From: Hippophae tibetana
Taxonomy: Eukaryota; Streptophyta; Magnoliopsida; Rosales; Elaeagnaceae
Assembly (NCBI GenBank): GCA_037013495.1
Contig: CM072811.1
Location: forward strand, 14,638,659-14,702,658
Length of the DNA stretch: 64,000 nucleotides
Reading direction: 5' to 3'
Shown here: piece by piece, positions 1 through 10,654 of the stretch
Layout of the letters: the number at the start of each line of letters is the position of its first letter
Numbering within the stretch: the first letter of the stretch is position 1
Translations under genes and position numbers: made by a program
The notes under the pieces: model-generated
Database searches by the model: none
The model's input: the letters and a program-made list of their open reading frames with translations, nothing else
What the model was told of the DNA's origin: nothing

Positions 1-841
1 GAAATAATTCAAATCAACATAGAAAATTAAGCATAGTTTGGAATTAAATTACATCTTTTTCCTATAATAAAGATAAATTAGTTTATGCTAAAAATTAAAT
101 TAAAAATAAACAAATTCACCATTCTTTTCTGAGAAGAATTGAAAGAAAATTGACTCCTCAAAAGAATCTTCTTTCACGTTAATCTGTTGCGCGTTTTTCT
201 CTTCCTACGTGCTTTTTCCAACTTTTTTTCTTCAACTATTCTTTTTTTATTTTCTCTCTTTGCCGCTATTCTATTTGTTTCTTTTTTCTCCCGCCGTCCT
301 CACTCATCTTCCTCTTATATATATATATATATACATATAAACTTATCCATCCTTCATTATATATATATCTAATCCTCTTACTTCCTTTTACACACACACT
401 CACACATATATTTAGAGACATCTTAATTTAAATTTGATTTAAATAAATCATTATTTATAGTTGAGAGTCCTTAGATGATATGTTTATAAAATTGGATATT
501 CATTATCTTCAAATCTACAATAAAATTTAAATAATAATAATGAAGTCTAAATTCAATAAAATTAGACTAAAGATAAAGTTAAGAAATGATAAATTATGCC
601 AAATTATGAAAGTTATCACTAGCATTGGAGTAAATAGGGCTTTCCTAGATGCTTGAGCTTGAGGTTGAAGTCACTTCTATATACATTATCTATAAAAAAA
701 TCCACAAAACATAAAAAAAGGTGGGTAAGGTATGAGAAGAAGGGGTTACCTAGGGTTTAGTTTGAAAATAAAAGTAAGTGATTCTTTAAAAACTGACTTG
801 AAAAGAAAGTAAGAAAGTGTTAGAATCTCGGTGCTTGTACT
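1..841. other. AT-rich flank of Athila-1, no gene recognised
   Basis: Non-coding AT-rich DNA with a short TA run near 313-335 and a CA/CT-rich stretch near 388-406. A 61-residue ORF at 187-372 is low-complexity Phe/Ser/Leu/Ile and is not convincing. The last bases before Athila-1 join smoothly to the sequence at 14149 once the element and one TSD copy are removed, so this is the pre-insertion target. It may itself be old repeat DNA; I could not assign it. Confidence 0.6.
837..841. repeat. Target site duplication GTACT, left copy
   Basis: GTACT directly precedes the TG of the 5' LTR and recurs at 14144-14148 directly after the CA of the 3' LTR. A 5-bp duplication is normal for Ty3/Gypsy integrase and fixes both ends of the element. 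Confidence 0.95.
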
Positions 842-846
842 TGATG

Positions 847-863
847 AGTGCTCAAAAAGCACT
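847..863 (+). other. Small hairpin at the LTR tip
   Basis: AGTGCT (847-852), loop CAAAA, AGCACT (858-863) forms a perfect 6-bp stem five bases inside the LTR end. The pairing is kept in the 3' LTR, the solo LTR at 15070 and the old antisense LTR ending at 34834. It could mark an integrase recognition or RNA feature; function is inferred only from conservation. Confidence 0.5.
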
Positions 864-1262
864 AAAATAACCATGATTTTATGTACCTTAATTGATTAAA
901 AATACATATATTTATATGTTTTATCATATATTTATATAAATTTGTCTTTTTCGGAATCACGGGTATTTTTATTGTTTTTCAGGTATTTTGGCTTAAAAAC
1001 GCAATGTAAAGACTTAAAGAGGAATATTTGAAGCAATACATCACAAATATATCAATAAATAAGTGAGAAAAGGTCAACAAACATGGAAAAATCGGACGAA
1101 ATGGGTCGAAAAGGTCAAAAATGTCAAAAAGACGGAAATCGCGCGTCGCAGCCCGGCCGTGCGCGCAGCCCAGCGCCCCAGCGCCCAGCCGCGCGCGCCC
1201 CAGCGCGCGCAGCGCCCAGCAGCCGCCCATCCGCGCGCCCAACGCGTTTTCGCCCCATTTTT

Positions 1263-1311
1263 CACGTGCAGCCGCCCCTGTGACGTCATGCTGACGTCAT
1301 TGATGACATCA
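1263..1311 (+). promoter_or_regulatory. Enhancer-like bZIP cluster in the LTR (G-box plus twin TGACGTCA)
   Basis: CACGTG (G-box) lies at 1263-1268. Perfect TGACGTCA palindromes lie at 1281-1288 and 1292-1299, with start points 11 bp apart, and the related TGATGACATCA follows at 1301-1311. Paired TGACG motifs resemble as-1 elements bound by TGA-type bZIP factors. The cluster sits about 90-125 bp above the TATA box. The 3' LTR has the same cluster. The solo LTR at 15070 keeps the G-box and one TGACGTCA, while its second site is TGACATCA. Confidence 0.6.
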
Positions 1312-1389
1312 GCAAGTCCAATACGCGTTTTTACATTTTTTAATATTTTTTTAACATTTTTTTACTCATTTTTTCTCTCCATCCTCACC

Positions 1390-1397
1390 TATAAATA
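1390..1397 (+). promoter_or_regulatory. LTR TATA box
   Basis: TATAAATA precedes a C/T-rich segment and lies downstream of the bZIP cluster. It is kept at 12733-12740 in the 3' LTR and 15573-15580 in the solo LTR. It probably sets the U3/R boundary about 30 bp downstream. Confidence 0.7.
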
Positions 1398-2806
1398 CCC
1401 CCCTTCCATTCACTTCAAATCACACCTTAAAAACTCACTTCTCTCTTCTTTCTTTCTCTCATTTCTTAGTTTTTAGTTTCTCTTAGTTTCTTTCTAAGTT
1501 TCTAAGCTTTTCTTAGTTTTTCTCTTAGTTTTTAGTTCAATTCTCTTAGGTTTAGTGTTCTTCTCTTTTTGAGAGGAACTTGTAATGTTTTTGTAATAAT
1601 TTAGATTTTTGATTCAATATATGGAAGTGCAAATTCCGCTCGGAGGTTTTCTAGCAACGGGAATAGCGTCGAAGTTCTGTAAGGATTTTATTTTCTTTAC
1701 AGTTATTTTTATGCTTTATTCTTACATGTTATATTCAACTTGTCTGTGGTTAAATTTAACTATGCTAGCTGTTTAGTAAAAATGATGTAATAACGACGTT
1801 GTTATGCTTGCGAAATATTAAATAGGTAAAAATCTTTAAAATGAATTGATTTTGTTTTTATTCAAGATTTTATATTAAGAATGTTAGAGAGAAATATATT
1901 ATTTTTCATTACAAACTTAAACCCGAAAATTAGATTTTAAGGTTTAGTTATCCGGTCTAATTTAGAGTAGTGCTCTTTTATTTGTTGGTACAATCGCCCG
2001 GTAGTTAGAGTGAAACTCTATTTCAAAAGTTTTTATAAGAATTATTATGAGAAAATGTATTGACAACATGTTTTCAATAGTGGTTTTAAAACTTGAAAGT
2101 TAGTACTCGGATAATTAAATTCTTAGGTTTAATTTGGACACCTTGAATAAAGTTTAAACTGTCTAACCCCACCAAAGGTGGCATTTAAATGGTTCATTTT
2201 CAATCTCTTAGAAAAAGGAATTAATTTAATTAAGAATATTAGTTATCAACCCCACCCATAGGTGTTAATTGATTTGTTTAGTTAACAAAGAATATCTAAC
2301 CCCACCAAAGGTGGTATTTATATAAAAAAGAGAGAATCAATAAAATGTCAATTTATATCTTTAATAACCTAGTTAATATGAGCAAGCATAATTAATTTAG
2401 TTATTATATCCATAAATACTCCGCTAATATAAATGATAAAAATTTGCATGAACATTTATTGAATCCGTATATATGTTTATTTCTAGATAATTATTTGAAT
2501 TTGTATCTATGTTTATTTTTATGATTTTAGATTATATTTAATTAATCTGTATATATGTTTTATTTTATGTTATTAGATTAGGAACACAAAAACCAAACTA
2601 TCGTGACAGGATGTTTAGGATTTAATTTCGTTTTTAAAAGGTTGAATAATAAGTTAAAAACCACATACATTCCTTCCTTAGATCGACCTTGGGAGTATAC
2701 TTATCATTTTCTACGAAATGATTCGTGCACTTGCGAGAGTTTTATAAATATTAAAACCAAAGTATTTGCGGGAATCGGCGATGCCGGTTTTCGTTCATCA
2801 AGTTTT

Positions 2807-2824
2807 TGGCGCCGTTGCCGGGGA
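2807..2824 (+). other. Primer binding site, tRNA-Asp type
   Basis: TGGCGCCGTTGCCGGGGA starts six bases after the LTR end. This is the tRNA-Asp 3'-end complement that Athila-type plant elements use to prime minus-strand synthesis. Confidence 0.92.
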
Positions 2825-3435
2825 AGGAATAGCGTTTTTAAATTATTTATCAAAATTTTAAAAACATTTTTGTGCTGTAAATAATTGTGATATTTTAATA
2901 ATAATCAAATTTCAAAATTCATAATAAAAAAAAAATAAAAAAAATAAAAAAAATAAAAAATAAAAAATAAAAAAATATAATAATTTTTTTTTTTGTAAAA
3001 TAATTTAGAAATTTGAAATTTGAAGTAAAAAAATTTACCGTTCATAAATAGTAAAAAAAAAAACCAAAAAAAAAAAAAAACATTACTTGAATTTATACCT
3101 AATTAACTAAATAACATGAAAAGTAAAAATCTAAGGGAGTTCTGTCTAGGAGACTAGTTCTTGAAAGCCTTTGTGCCACTAGTCTTTCCTGGGAACGTTG
3201 CTCTGGCTAGGAGAATGGTATTTAAGGAGCCGTTTGCACCACCATTCTTTCCTGGGAGCACTCTTGGTTAATACTAATTATGTTACAAAAAAAATAAAAA
3301 AAAAAAAAAAAAAAATTTCTTTTTTTTAGGGTTTAACTAGTTTTGTTTAGTGTTTTGTATAAAATAACATGTAAATTTTATCTAAATTTTTTTATTTTGT
3401 TGACAGGAGTTTTAAATTTACGTTTACAATAGTCT
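2825..3435 (+). other. Athila-1 untranslated leader
   Basis: A 611-base leader between the PBS and the gag1 start. It is mostly poly-A/T with long A runs near 2925-2970, 3050-3080 and 3286-3316. The only complex part is 3131-3270, which holds two tandem hairpins (separate entry). There is no ORF of note. Retroelement leaders usually carry packaging and dimerisation signals. Confidence 0.8.
3146..3256 (+). other. Two tandem leader hairpins with compensating stems
   Basis: Unit A: CTAGGA at 3146, stem GACTAGT 3152-3158 paired with ACTAGTC 3178-3184, then TTTCCTGGGA. Unit B: CTAGGA at 3207, stem GAATGGT 3213-3219 paired with ACCATTC 3241-3247, then TTTCCTGGGA. The outer frames are nearly identical and can extend the stems around a TT bulge. 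The inner stems differ in sequence but both pair perfectly, and the loops share a GCC..TTTG core. This points to selection on RNA structure, for example for packaging, dimerisation or translation. Confidence 0.7.
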
Positions 3436-4773
3436 ATGCGTGGTAGGAGATCCTTAGGAAACCCCCTTACACCATATGTAAATAAATTTCATAAATTTAA
3501 ACAAGTGTCAACAAAACTGGATTCTACCCATCAACCTGTTTTTGAGCCAAACATAGAACCAAGTCTTAATCCTTTACTAGAACCAAAAGAAATGGAGGAA
3601 AACCAACATATTAGGGAAACCACAATGAAAGAGTTTGCAAGACCGGTAATAGGCACGGCAACTGCCGCTATCCAGTTGGGGGAGGCTGCTCGGAATTACG
3701 ACCTTAAAAATATTCATTTTTCTATGCTTCCTTCCTTTTATGGGTTACCTAATGAAGATTCTCTTTCCTTTATGAGAGATTTCTATGCTACGGTCCAAAC
3801 ATTCCCCCTCGGTATTCTAAACGAGGATCAACTTAGGATGAGATGTTTTCCCTACACTCTAAAGGATAAGGCCAAAGCTTGGTTGATGTCACTTCCCCCA
3901 GGTTCTCTGATGACATGGGGTAACATTTACAATAAATTCATGGGAAAATTCTATTCCCATCAAAAAACATCAGAGTTGAGAGGAAAGATTGCTACTTTCT
4001 CTCAGATGGATGGAGAACCATTCCATGAAGCTTGGGATAGGTTCAAGATGTTTCTCACTCAGTGTCCCCATCATAGCTTTCCCCTGCAGTTGCAGAACCA
4101 ATTCTTTTACGATGGACTTACACAACAATGTCAGTTCATTGTCGACAACGCTGCAGGAGGAGCAATAGGAGAAAAGACTGCCTCAGAGACGTATAACCTC
4201 TTTGAGATGTTGGGTGCTAATTCCCAACAGAAAAGCTCCCGAGTGAGAAAAGCTGGAGTTCATGAAATCGACTCCAGTAATGAAGTTCAACAACAACTTG
4301 TTCAACTGACTAAGCAAGTTGCCCTTCTCGCTACACAAACCAACACCAATAATGATCAATATGGTTTGTATAGCAACATGGGACATGGTACTGAAGCCTG
4401 TCCATATCAAGGAGAAACAACTGGACCTGAACAGGTCAATGTGTTGGGAGCATATCAACAGAGACCAAGGTTTGATCCCAACTCAAATACCTATAATCCT
4501 GGGTGGAAAAGTCATCCAAATTTCTCTTGGAGGCAAAACAACCCTCCTTTCACTCAAGGCTCAAACCAGGCAGGTCAGCAATTCCACCCACCTATTCCAA
4601 GAAGCATTCCCAATAAACCAACCCTGGAGGACAACTTGAATTCTTTTATTCAAGTCTGTAGGGATAATCAATCTAAAACCAATCAACGGTTGGACTCTGT
4701 GGAAGCTTCTATCAAAAAGGTGGAAGTTCAAGTTGAACAGTTAGTTGAACATTTGCAAAAAGGCAAAGACTAA
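3436..4773 (+). CDS. Stand-alone Gag (Gag1) of Athila-1
   Basis: This 445-residue Athila-type Gag would form the RNA-packaging particle in the cytoplasm. After about 65 lineage-specific N-terminal residues comes the same core as the gag-pol N terminus: an aromatic/Pro-rich segment at about 95-120, the retrotransposon-gag core ([17 protein letters not shown], then FHEAWDRF) to about 225, NAAGGAIGEKT, a Gln-rich linker, SNTYNPGWKSHPNFSW and a C-terminal predicted coiled coil (about 395-445). By eye it is about two-thirds identical to the second Gag. The zinc-knuckle position reads Y309-x2-Y312-x4-H317-x4-C322, so two of the three Cys are Tyr. The ORF is complete with its own stop and a 389-base gap before gag-pol. 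The first Met is taken as the start; an internal Met at residue 53 is possible. Confidence 0.9.
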   Translation: MRGRRSLGNPLTPYVNKFHKFKQVSTKLDSTHQPVFEPNIEPSLNPLLEPKEMEENQHIRETTMKEFARPVIGTATAAIQLGEAARNYDLKNIHFSMLPSFYGLPNEDSLSFMRDFYATVQTFPLGILNEDQLRMRCFPYTLKDKAKAWLMSLPPGSLMTWGNIYNKFMGKFYSHQKTSELRGKIATFSQMDGEPFHEAWDRFKMFLTQCPHHSFPLQLQNQFFYDGLTQQCQFIVDNAAGGAIGEKTASETYNLFEMLGANSQQKSSRVRKAGVHEIDSSNEVQQQLVQLTKQVALLATQTNTNNDQYGLYSNMGHGTEACPYQGETTGPEQVNVLGAYQQRPRFDPNSNTYNPGWKSHPNFSWRQNNPPFTQGSNQAGQQFHPPIPRSIPNKPTLEDNLNSFIQVCRDNQSKTNQRLDSVEASIKKVEVQVEQLVEHLQKGKD

Positions 4774-4993
4774 TTCAATGAAGAGGAGACATTGAGTTTT
4801 TCATTCTGCAATCTCCAAGCAACGTCTTACTAGAAGACGCTAAATTTTAATCCTGTATGGGAGGTCACCCATTATTGTATTTTCCTTTGTTTTAGTTTGC
4901 GTGTAATAAAAATTCAGATGAAATAAAATTCGTTTGTTTCAAAAATTCTGTCCATTCGCTTAAATTTAAAAAAATAAAAAAAAAAAAATAAAA

Positions 4994-5043
<50 letters not shown>

Positions 5044-5162
5044 GTTCCTTGCACTTTTTGCTTTTACGTTTTATCAAGTTATACATATTTCTTAGAGATA
5101 TCTACTAAAAGCAAAATGTTGATACACAATAGGAGGAGGATCATTTTCAACTACAAACAACC
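4774..5162 (+). other. Spacer between gag1 and gag-pol, with (AT)n
   Basis: The spacer holds a small inverted repeat (TCAATG 4775-4780 with CATTGA 4790-4795), the two-hairpin cassette at 4823-4872, an A-rich run and an (AT)n microsatellite at about 4998-5040. The gag-pol start context is AACAACCATGGG, a strong plant initiation context. How ribosomes reach the second ORF (splicing, internal entry, separate RNA) is not visible. Confidence 0.75.
4823..4872 (+). other. Two-hairpin cassette after gag1
   Basis: Hairpin 1 is CGTCTT (4823-4828), loop ACTAG, AAGACG (4834-4839). Hairpin 2 is ATGGG (4857-4861), loop AGGTCA, CCCAT (4868-4872). The same pair in the same order follows pol at 10347-10395 and the Athila-2 pol at 50811-50858. 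It looks like a structured RNA element copied with gag. Confidence 0.65.
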
Positions 5163-8100
5163 ATGGGAGATGCTGAAGATAGGCGGAAAAAGATGAAAGA
5201 ATATACAATGCCAATCATTGGCAATGTAACTTCCGGTATCCAATTACAAGAGGCTGCAAGGAATTATGAATTGAAAAAGATTCATTATTCTTTGTTGCCT
5301 TCCTTTTACGGTATCCCTAATGAAGACCCTTTGCATTTCATTCGAGAATTCTATGCTATTGTCCAAACCTTTCCACTACATGCAATTAATGAAGATCAAC
5401 TTAGGATGAGGTGTTTTCCTTACACTCTCAAAGATAAAGCTTGGTCATGGTTCATTACTCTACAGTCAGGTTCTCTTAAAACTTGGGAGGCAGTCTATGA
5501 AATTTTTATGGGTAGGTTCTATTCCCATCAAAAGACTGTTGATCTAAGAACAAAGATAGCAACATTTTCTCAAATGAATGAAGAGCCCTTTCATGAAGCT
5601 TGGGAACGATTCAAACTCCTTTTCATTCAATGTCAAAATCATAGCTTTCCCTTACAGCTACAAAACCAATTCTTTTATGATGGATTGACACTACAGAGTC
5701 AATACATGGTTGATAATGCTGCTGGAGGTGCTGTAGGAGAAAAGACCGCAGAGGAAACCTATAATCTTTATGAGCTGTTGGGTTCTAATTCCCAACAAAG
5801 AGGTGGTAGAAGGAAAGCAAAGGTCAATGAAGTCGGCTCTGATAATGAGATAACCTTGCAACTTGCTGAATTGACTAAACAAGTGAAATTCCTCACTTCC
5901 CACCAAATTTCAAATCAAGAGGTATGTGAAGTGTGTTGTTCAATTGGGCATGGTACTCATAATTGTTCAAATACTTGTGATTCTAGTGTCGATGCCATAG
6001 AGGAAGTTCAATCTTTTCAAAGATATCATCCAAACACCTATAATCACCCAGCCTACACCCAATATCCAACACTAAGGTCAGATAACAACCACCCTTACCC
6101 ACCAAGCCAATCTTTTAAGCCAACCTTAGAAGATAGCTTGAATGCTTTTATTCAAGTTAGTCGTGACAACCAATTGATGACTAATCAAAGGTTGAACACC
6201 ATGGAGGCTTCGGTTAAAAGGATTGAATCTAAAGTTGGGCAACTGGCTGAACAAATGCAAAAGAAAGAACCAGGAAAGTTGCCCAGTCAACCAGAACAAG
6301 CAAAGGATGTTAGAACCCTTCGAAGTGGTAAGGTAGTCAATACCAGTTTACCTGAAATCTCTAACAATCTACCTTGTAGTTCCGGTAACAAAGAAGGCGA
6401 TATTCTAATCTCGCAAAAAGGAGAGACAAGTGTTAAACTTAACAAGCCTTCTGAAAAACTCATTGGGGGGTCATCTGACACCCCCAAAATTCAAAAGACA
6501 ACAGAACCACACCAGATACAAGTACCTTTTCCCCACCGGTTGAAAGAATCCAAACAAGATAAGCAATTCAATGATCTTTTTAATATGCTCTCTAAAGTAA
6601 ATATCAATTTACCACTATTAGAAGTGATCATGAATGTGCCCTCATATGCCAAGTTTTTCAAAGAATTGAACACTAAGAAAAGGAGGTATGAACAGAATGA
6701 ACGAGTAGTAGTATCAGAAATTTCTAGCGCTGTACTTCAGCACAAACTACCCCCTAAGTTGAAAGACCCTGGAAGTTTTATTATAAACATAACTATGGGG
6801 GATAAGAAGGTTGCTAAAGCAATGCTTGATTTAGGTGCTAGTATAAATTTGATGCCCTACTCTATATTCTTACAACTCAATCTAGGGGATTTAAAACCCA
6901 CAACTATGTCCCTTCAACTTGCAGATAGATCTCTTAAATATCCAGAGGGAATAGTTGAGGATGTTTTGGTACAGGTAGACAAACTGATAATACCTGTTGA
7001 CTTTGTGGTTCTGGATATGCAAGAAAATCCAGCATTGGACAGAGAGCACACAATATTGCTTGGTAGACCATTTATGGCAACTACTAAAACTATTATTGAT
7101 GTCCAAGATGGAAATTTGACAATGACAGTCTTAGGAGAGACTGTTCATTTTAAAGTTTTTGATTCTTCACCTTTCCCTTCTATTTCTGCCATCGATGAAA
7201 TATTCGATGTTGATCCTTTGGATAATCTTGTCCAAAACACCTTTTTCCGAACCAGAATAGAAGACAAGCTTGAAACCGTTCTTACACTTGAAAAGGTTGA
7301 AGAAGATGTAGATGAGGAAATAAAGGGGTACCTTGAACAACTAGACAATAATGAAGTGATGACAAAATCTAGTACACTTTTAAATCTACCCAGTTCTTCA
7401 TCTATTAAAGAGGCCAATCCACCTGAACTTGAACTCAAAGACTTACCTGAGCACTTAAAATATGTGTTTTTGGGAGAAGGGGAAACTTATCCAGTGATAA
7501 TTTCTTCAACCTTGACCAAACCACAAGAAAAGGAACTCATCAAAGTGCTTAAACAGTTTAAGAAATCTATAGGTTGGAGTATAGGGGATATAAGAGGCAT
7601 TAGTCCAACAATGTGTATGCACAAGATCAACTTGGAGGACGGTGCTAAACCTGTACGAGAGGCCCAAAGAAGACTAAACCCAAACATGCAAGAGGTAGTT
7701 AAGAAGGAAATTCTTAAATTATTAGAAGAAGGGATTATCTACCCTATTGCAGATAGTAAGTGGGTTAGTCCAGTGCATGTGGTACCAAAGAAATCTGGGA
7801 TAACAGTTGTTAAGAATGACAAAAGTGAATTAGTGCCCACTAGAATAATCACTGGATGGAGAATGTGTATAGATTTTAGGAAACTAAATTTATATACGAA
7901 AAAGGATCACTTTCCTCTTCCATTCATTGATCAAATGTTGGAAAGATTAGCTGGGCACGAATTTTACTGTTTTTTGGATGGACTGTCTGGATATTATCAA
8001 GTACCCATAGCACCAGAAGATCAGGAAAAGACCACATTTACATGTCCTTTTGGGACATTTGCTTTTCGCAGAATGCCATTTGGGTTATGCAATGCCCCTG

Positions 8101-10334
8101 CCACGTTCCAGAGATGCATGATATCCATTTTCTCGGACATGGTGGAAAAATTCATTGAGATTTTCATGGACGATTTCTCTGTCTTTGGGAACTCATTTGA
8201 TGATTGCTTACATAAATTGACTTTGGTTTTAGAAAGATGCATTGAATGCAATCTAACCCTTAGTTGGGAGAAAAGTCATTTTATGGTTCAACAAGGGATA
8301 GTTTTAGGACATATAATTTCAAACAAGGGTATTGAAGTTGATAAGGCAAAAGTTGAATTGATATCCAAACTACCTCCCCCTACATCTGTGAAGGGGATAA
8401 GAAGCTTCTTGGGACATGCAGGATTCTACAGACGATTTATTAAAGATTTCTCTAAAATAAGTCGTCCATTATGTAACTTGCTATCCAAAGATGCTGATTT
8501 TGATTTCAACAATGACTGCCTTACCTCCTTTAATACCTTGAAAGATAAACTCACATCTACCCCTGTTATAATGGCACCAAACTGGTCTTTACCCTTTGAA
8601 ATAATGTGTGACGCTTCTGATTATGCAATAGGAGCAGTCCTGGGACAAAGAGTGGAAAAGCGTTTACATGTCATCTACTATGCTAGCAAAACACTCAATG
8701 ATGCCCAGATGAATTACACCACCACTGAAAAGGAATTCTTGGCTATAGTATTCTCTTTAGACAAATTTCGGTCTTATTTAGTAGGATCTAAAGTGATTGT
8801 GCATTCTGATCATGCTGCTTTAAGATACCTATTAAGTAAACCAAATGCCAAGCCAAGGTTAATCAGGTGGGTCTTACTCTTACAAGAATTTGACCTAGAA
8901 ATCAAGGATAAGAAAGGCAGTGAAAACTTAGTAGCTGACCATTTGTCTAGGTTGATTTCTGACTTTAATTCTCTTAAAGATGAGAGTAATGACGATATAG
9001 TTGAAACCTTTCCTGATGAACAGTTATTTTTCATAGGTCCGAACCCATGGTACGCTGATATTGTAAACTATCTTGCCACTGGTGTTTTGCGACCTAACAC
9101 TTCATATCAGGAGAAGAAAAGGTTTTTTAAAACTATTAAGGACTATTTCTGGGATGACCCTTATTTATACAAGATTGGTCAAGATCAAGTCATCCGGAGA
9201 TGTGTACCTGAAGAAGAACATAAGAGCATTCTGACTTTTTGTCATGAACTTCATTGTGGGGGTCATTTTGGAGGAGAAAAGACAGCCCGTAAGATATTAC
9301 AGTCTGGATTCTTTTGGCCCACTCTTTTTAAAGATGCTCATATGTTTTGTGCACAATGTGATAGATGTCAAAGAACAGGAAACATAAGCAAAAGAGATGA
9401 AATGCCTTTGACATCTAATTTAGTTGTTGAACTCTTTGACGTATGGGGGATTGACTTTATGGGTCCTTTTCCCCCATCTAATGGTTTTCAATACATTTTG
9501 GTTGCTGTGGATTATGTGTCCAAGTGGGTAGAAGCTATCCCCACCAAAACCAATGATGCTAATGTTGTTGTGAAATTCTTGAAAGATTTCATATTCAGTA
9601 GGTTCAGAACGCCTAGAGCTATAATAAGTGATGGAGGTAGCCATTTTTGTAACAAACTCTTTGATGGAGTACTAAACAAGTACAACATCACACATAAGGT
9701 AGCTACTCCATATCATCCTCAAACTTCCAGATTAGTGGAAGTAAGTAATAGGCAAATCAAGGGAATACTGGAACGCACTGTGCGTCCTTCAAGGAAGGAT
9801 TGGGCATTTAAGTTAAATGATGCCTTATGGGCATACCGCACCGCTTACAAAACACCTATTGGGATGAGCCCTTACCGGTTAATCTTTGGGAAAGCGTGCC
9901 ACCTTCCAGTTGAACTTGAGCACAAGGCTTATTGGGCAATTAAAGAGCTAAACATGGATTTAGATAAAGCAGGTGAAAAACGAGTACTCCAGCTTCATGA
10001 GTTGGAAGAAATTAGGAATGAAGCCTATGAGAATGCCAAATTATACAAGGAGCGTACTAAGCGCTATCATGACAAGAGGCTAGTTCCTAAGACTCTTCAC
10101 CCTGGAATGAAAGTTCTTTTATTTAACTCTCGTTTGAGATTGTTTCCAGGAAAGCTAAGATCAAGATGGGATGGACCATTCAAAATAGTTCAGGTATCTG
10201 AACATGGAGTAGTAGAACTATTGGACTCCAAGACACAAAAAACGTTCAAAGTTAATGGCCATCGTGTCAAGCCTTATGTGGAAGAACCAAACAACATTGC
10301 TGAAATGGATTGCATTTGGCTGAGTAACCCTTAG
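5163..10334 (+). CDS. Gag-Pol polyprotein of Athila-1 (Gag, protease, RT, RNase H, integrase)
   Basis: An uninterrupted 1723-residue Athila-type polyprotein. Gag occupies about 1-380, with an intact knuckle C255-x2-C258-x4-H263-x4-C268. The protease motif [10 protein letters not shown] starts at D556. RT begins near 825, with [10 protein letters not shown] and FMDD at 1001-1004. RNase H has CDAS (D1150), TEKE and SDH. Integrase has a His/Cys zinc site (H1361, H1364/H1368, C1396, C1399) and D1431, D1490, E1526 with 35 residues between the last two. The C terminus is a GPFKIV-type tail without a chromodomain. All catalytic residues I can place are present. Length is normal for a fused Athila gag-pol. 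The start Met at 5163 has strong context, and the protein would be cleaved by its own protease. Confidence 0.95.
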   Translation: MGDAEDRRKKMKEYTMPIIGNVTSGIQLQEAARNYELKKIHYSLLPSFYGIPNEDPLHFIREFYAIVQTFPLHAINEDQLRMRCFPYTLKDKAWSWFITLQSGSLKTWEAVYEIFMGRFYSHQKTVDLRTKIATFSQMNEEPFHEAWERFKLLFIQCQNHSFPLQLQNQFFYDGLTLQSQYMVDNAAGGAVGEKTAEETYNLYELLGSNSQQRGGRRKAKVNEVGSDNEITLQLAELTKQVKFLTSHQISNQEVCEVCCSIGHGTHNCSNTCDSSVDAIEEVQSFQRYHPNTYNHPAYTQYPTLRSDNNHPYPPSQSFKPTLEDSLNAFIQVSRDNQLMTNQRLNTMEASVKRIESKVGQLAEQMQKKEPGKLPSQPEQAKDVRTLRSGKVVNTSLPEISNNLPCSSGNKEGDILISQKGETSVKLNKPSEKLIGGSSDTPKIQKTTEPHQIQVPFPHRLKESKQDKQFNDLFNMLSKVNINLPLLEVIMNVPSYAKFFKELNTKKRRYEQNERVVVSEISSAVLQHKLPPKLKDPGSFIINITMGDKKVAKAMLDLGASINLMPYSIFLQLNLGDLKPTTMSLQLADRSLKYPEGIVEDVLVQVDKLIIPVDFVVLDMQENPALDREHTILLGRPFMATTKTIIDVQDGNLTMTVLGETVHFKVFDSSPFPSISAIDEIFDVDPLDNLVQNTFFRTRIEDKLETVLTLEKVEEDVDEEIKGYLEQLDNNEVMTKSSTLLNLPSSSSIKEANPPELELKDLPEHLKYVFLGEGETYPVIISSTLTKPQEKELIKVLKQFKKSIGWSIGDIRGISPTMCMHKINLEDGAKPVREAQRRLNPNMQEVVKKEILKLLEEGIIYPIADSKWVSPVHVVPKKSGITVVKNDKSELVPTRIITGWRMCIDFRKLNLYTKKDHFPLPFIDQMLERLAGHEFYCFLDGLSGYYQVPIAPEDQEKTTFTCPFGTFAFRRMPFGLCNAPATFQRCMISIFSDMVEKFIEIFMDDFSVFGNSFDDCLHKLTLVLERCIECNLTLSWEKSHFMVQQGIVLGHIISNKGIEVDKAKVELISKLPPPTSVKGIRSFLGHAGFYRRFIKDFSKISRPLCNLLSKDADFDFNNDCLTSFNTLKDKLTSTPVIMAPNWSLPFEIMCDASDYAIGAVLGQRVEKRLHVIYYASKTLNDAQMNYTTTEKEFLAIVFSLDKFRSYLVGSKVIVHSDHAALRYLLSKPNAKPRLIRWVLLLQEFDLEIKDKKGSENLVADHLSRLISDFNSLKDESNDDIVETFPDEQLFFIGPNPWYADIVNYLATGVLRPNTSYQEKKRFFKTIKDYFWDDPYLYKIGQDQVIRRCVPEEEHKSILTFCHELHCGGHFGGEKTARKILQSGFFWPTLFKDAHMFCAQCDRCQRTGNISKRDEMPLTSNLVVELFDVWGIDFMGPFPPSNGFQYILVAVDYVSKWVEAIPTKTNDANVVVKFLKDFIFSRFRTPRAIISDGGSHFCNKLFDGVLNKYNITHKVATPYHPQTSRLVEVSNRQIKGILERTVRPSRKDWAFKLNDALWAYRTAYKTPIGMSPYRLIFGKACHLPVELEHKAYWAIKELNMDLDKAGEKRVLQLHELEEIRNEAYENAKLYKERTKRYHDKRLVPKTLHPGMKVLLFNSRLRLFPGKLRSRWDGPFKIVQVSEHGVVELLDSKTQKTFKVNGHRVKPYVEEPNNIAEMDCIWLSNP

Positions 10335-10346
10335 CACCAAAAAGAT

Positions 10347-10395
10347 ACGTCTTGCTAAGACGTTAAACTAAGCGCTGGATGGGAGGCAACCCATC
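10347..10395 (+). other. Two-hairpin cassette after pol (Athila-1)
   Basis: Hairpin 1 is ACGTCTT (10347-10353), loop GCT, AAGACGT (10357-10363). After TTAAACTAAGCGCT, hairpin 2 is GATGGG (10378-10383), loop AGGCAA, CCCATC (10390-10395). It begins 13 bases after the stop codon. Stems differ from the gag1 and Athila-2 copies but pairing is kept. Confidence 0.7.
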
Positions 10396-10654
10396 ATGTT
10401 AGGTAATTTTTTTGTTATTTGTTTTATTTACTTAATTTTATTGTTTATTTTAGTTTACTTGTATGTGAATAATTTTTAAAATTGTTAAAACTAAAATATT
10501 TGTTGAGATGTTAGAAGTTCACAGCGATCTGTCTGTATACACTTTAATGATGAATATGATGGATGCACCTGCATTTCTTCATTACTACTTACACATTCTC
10601 AAGAAATAGGTAATCTTTCTCCTCTTTTCTCTTTATCTTTAATTTGCAGTTGTT

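Larger units (their letters stand above)
842..2800 (+). repeat. Athila-1 5' LTR
   Basis: This 1959-bp LTR begins TGATGAGTGCTC and ends CGTTCATCA. It matches 12216-14143 almost base for base. The differences I saw are a C/T at about 1150, an A/C at about 2238 and a 31-bp GC-rich segment near 1181-1211 that is missing from the 3' copy. It holds a GC-rich block (about 1130-1290) upstream of a TATA box, in an otherwise AT-rich repeat. ORFs in the GC block on both strands are composition artefacts. Confidence 0.95.

Noticed and set aside
187..372. 61-residue ORF near the left edge
   Set aside because: Low-complexity Phe/Leu/Ser followed by a TA microsatellite; no start context or family.
979..1476. 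Overlapping ORFs on both strands rich in Ala, Arg and Pro (also 12353-12637 and 15234-15538)
   Set aside because: They lie in the GC-rich LTR block and arise from CpG/GCGC repeats. They change length with the LTR indel and match no domain.
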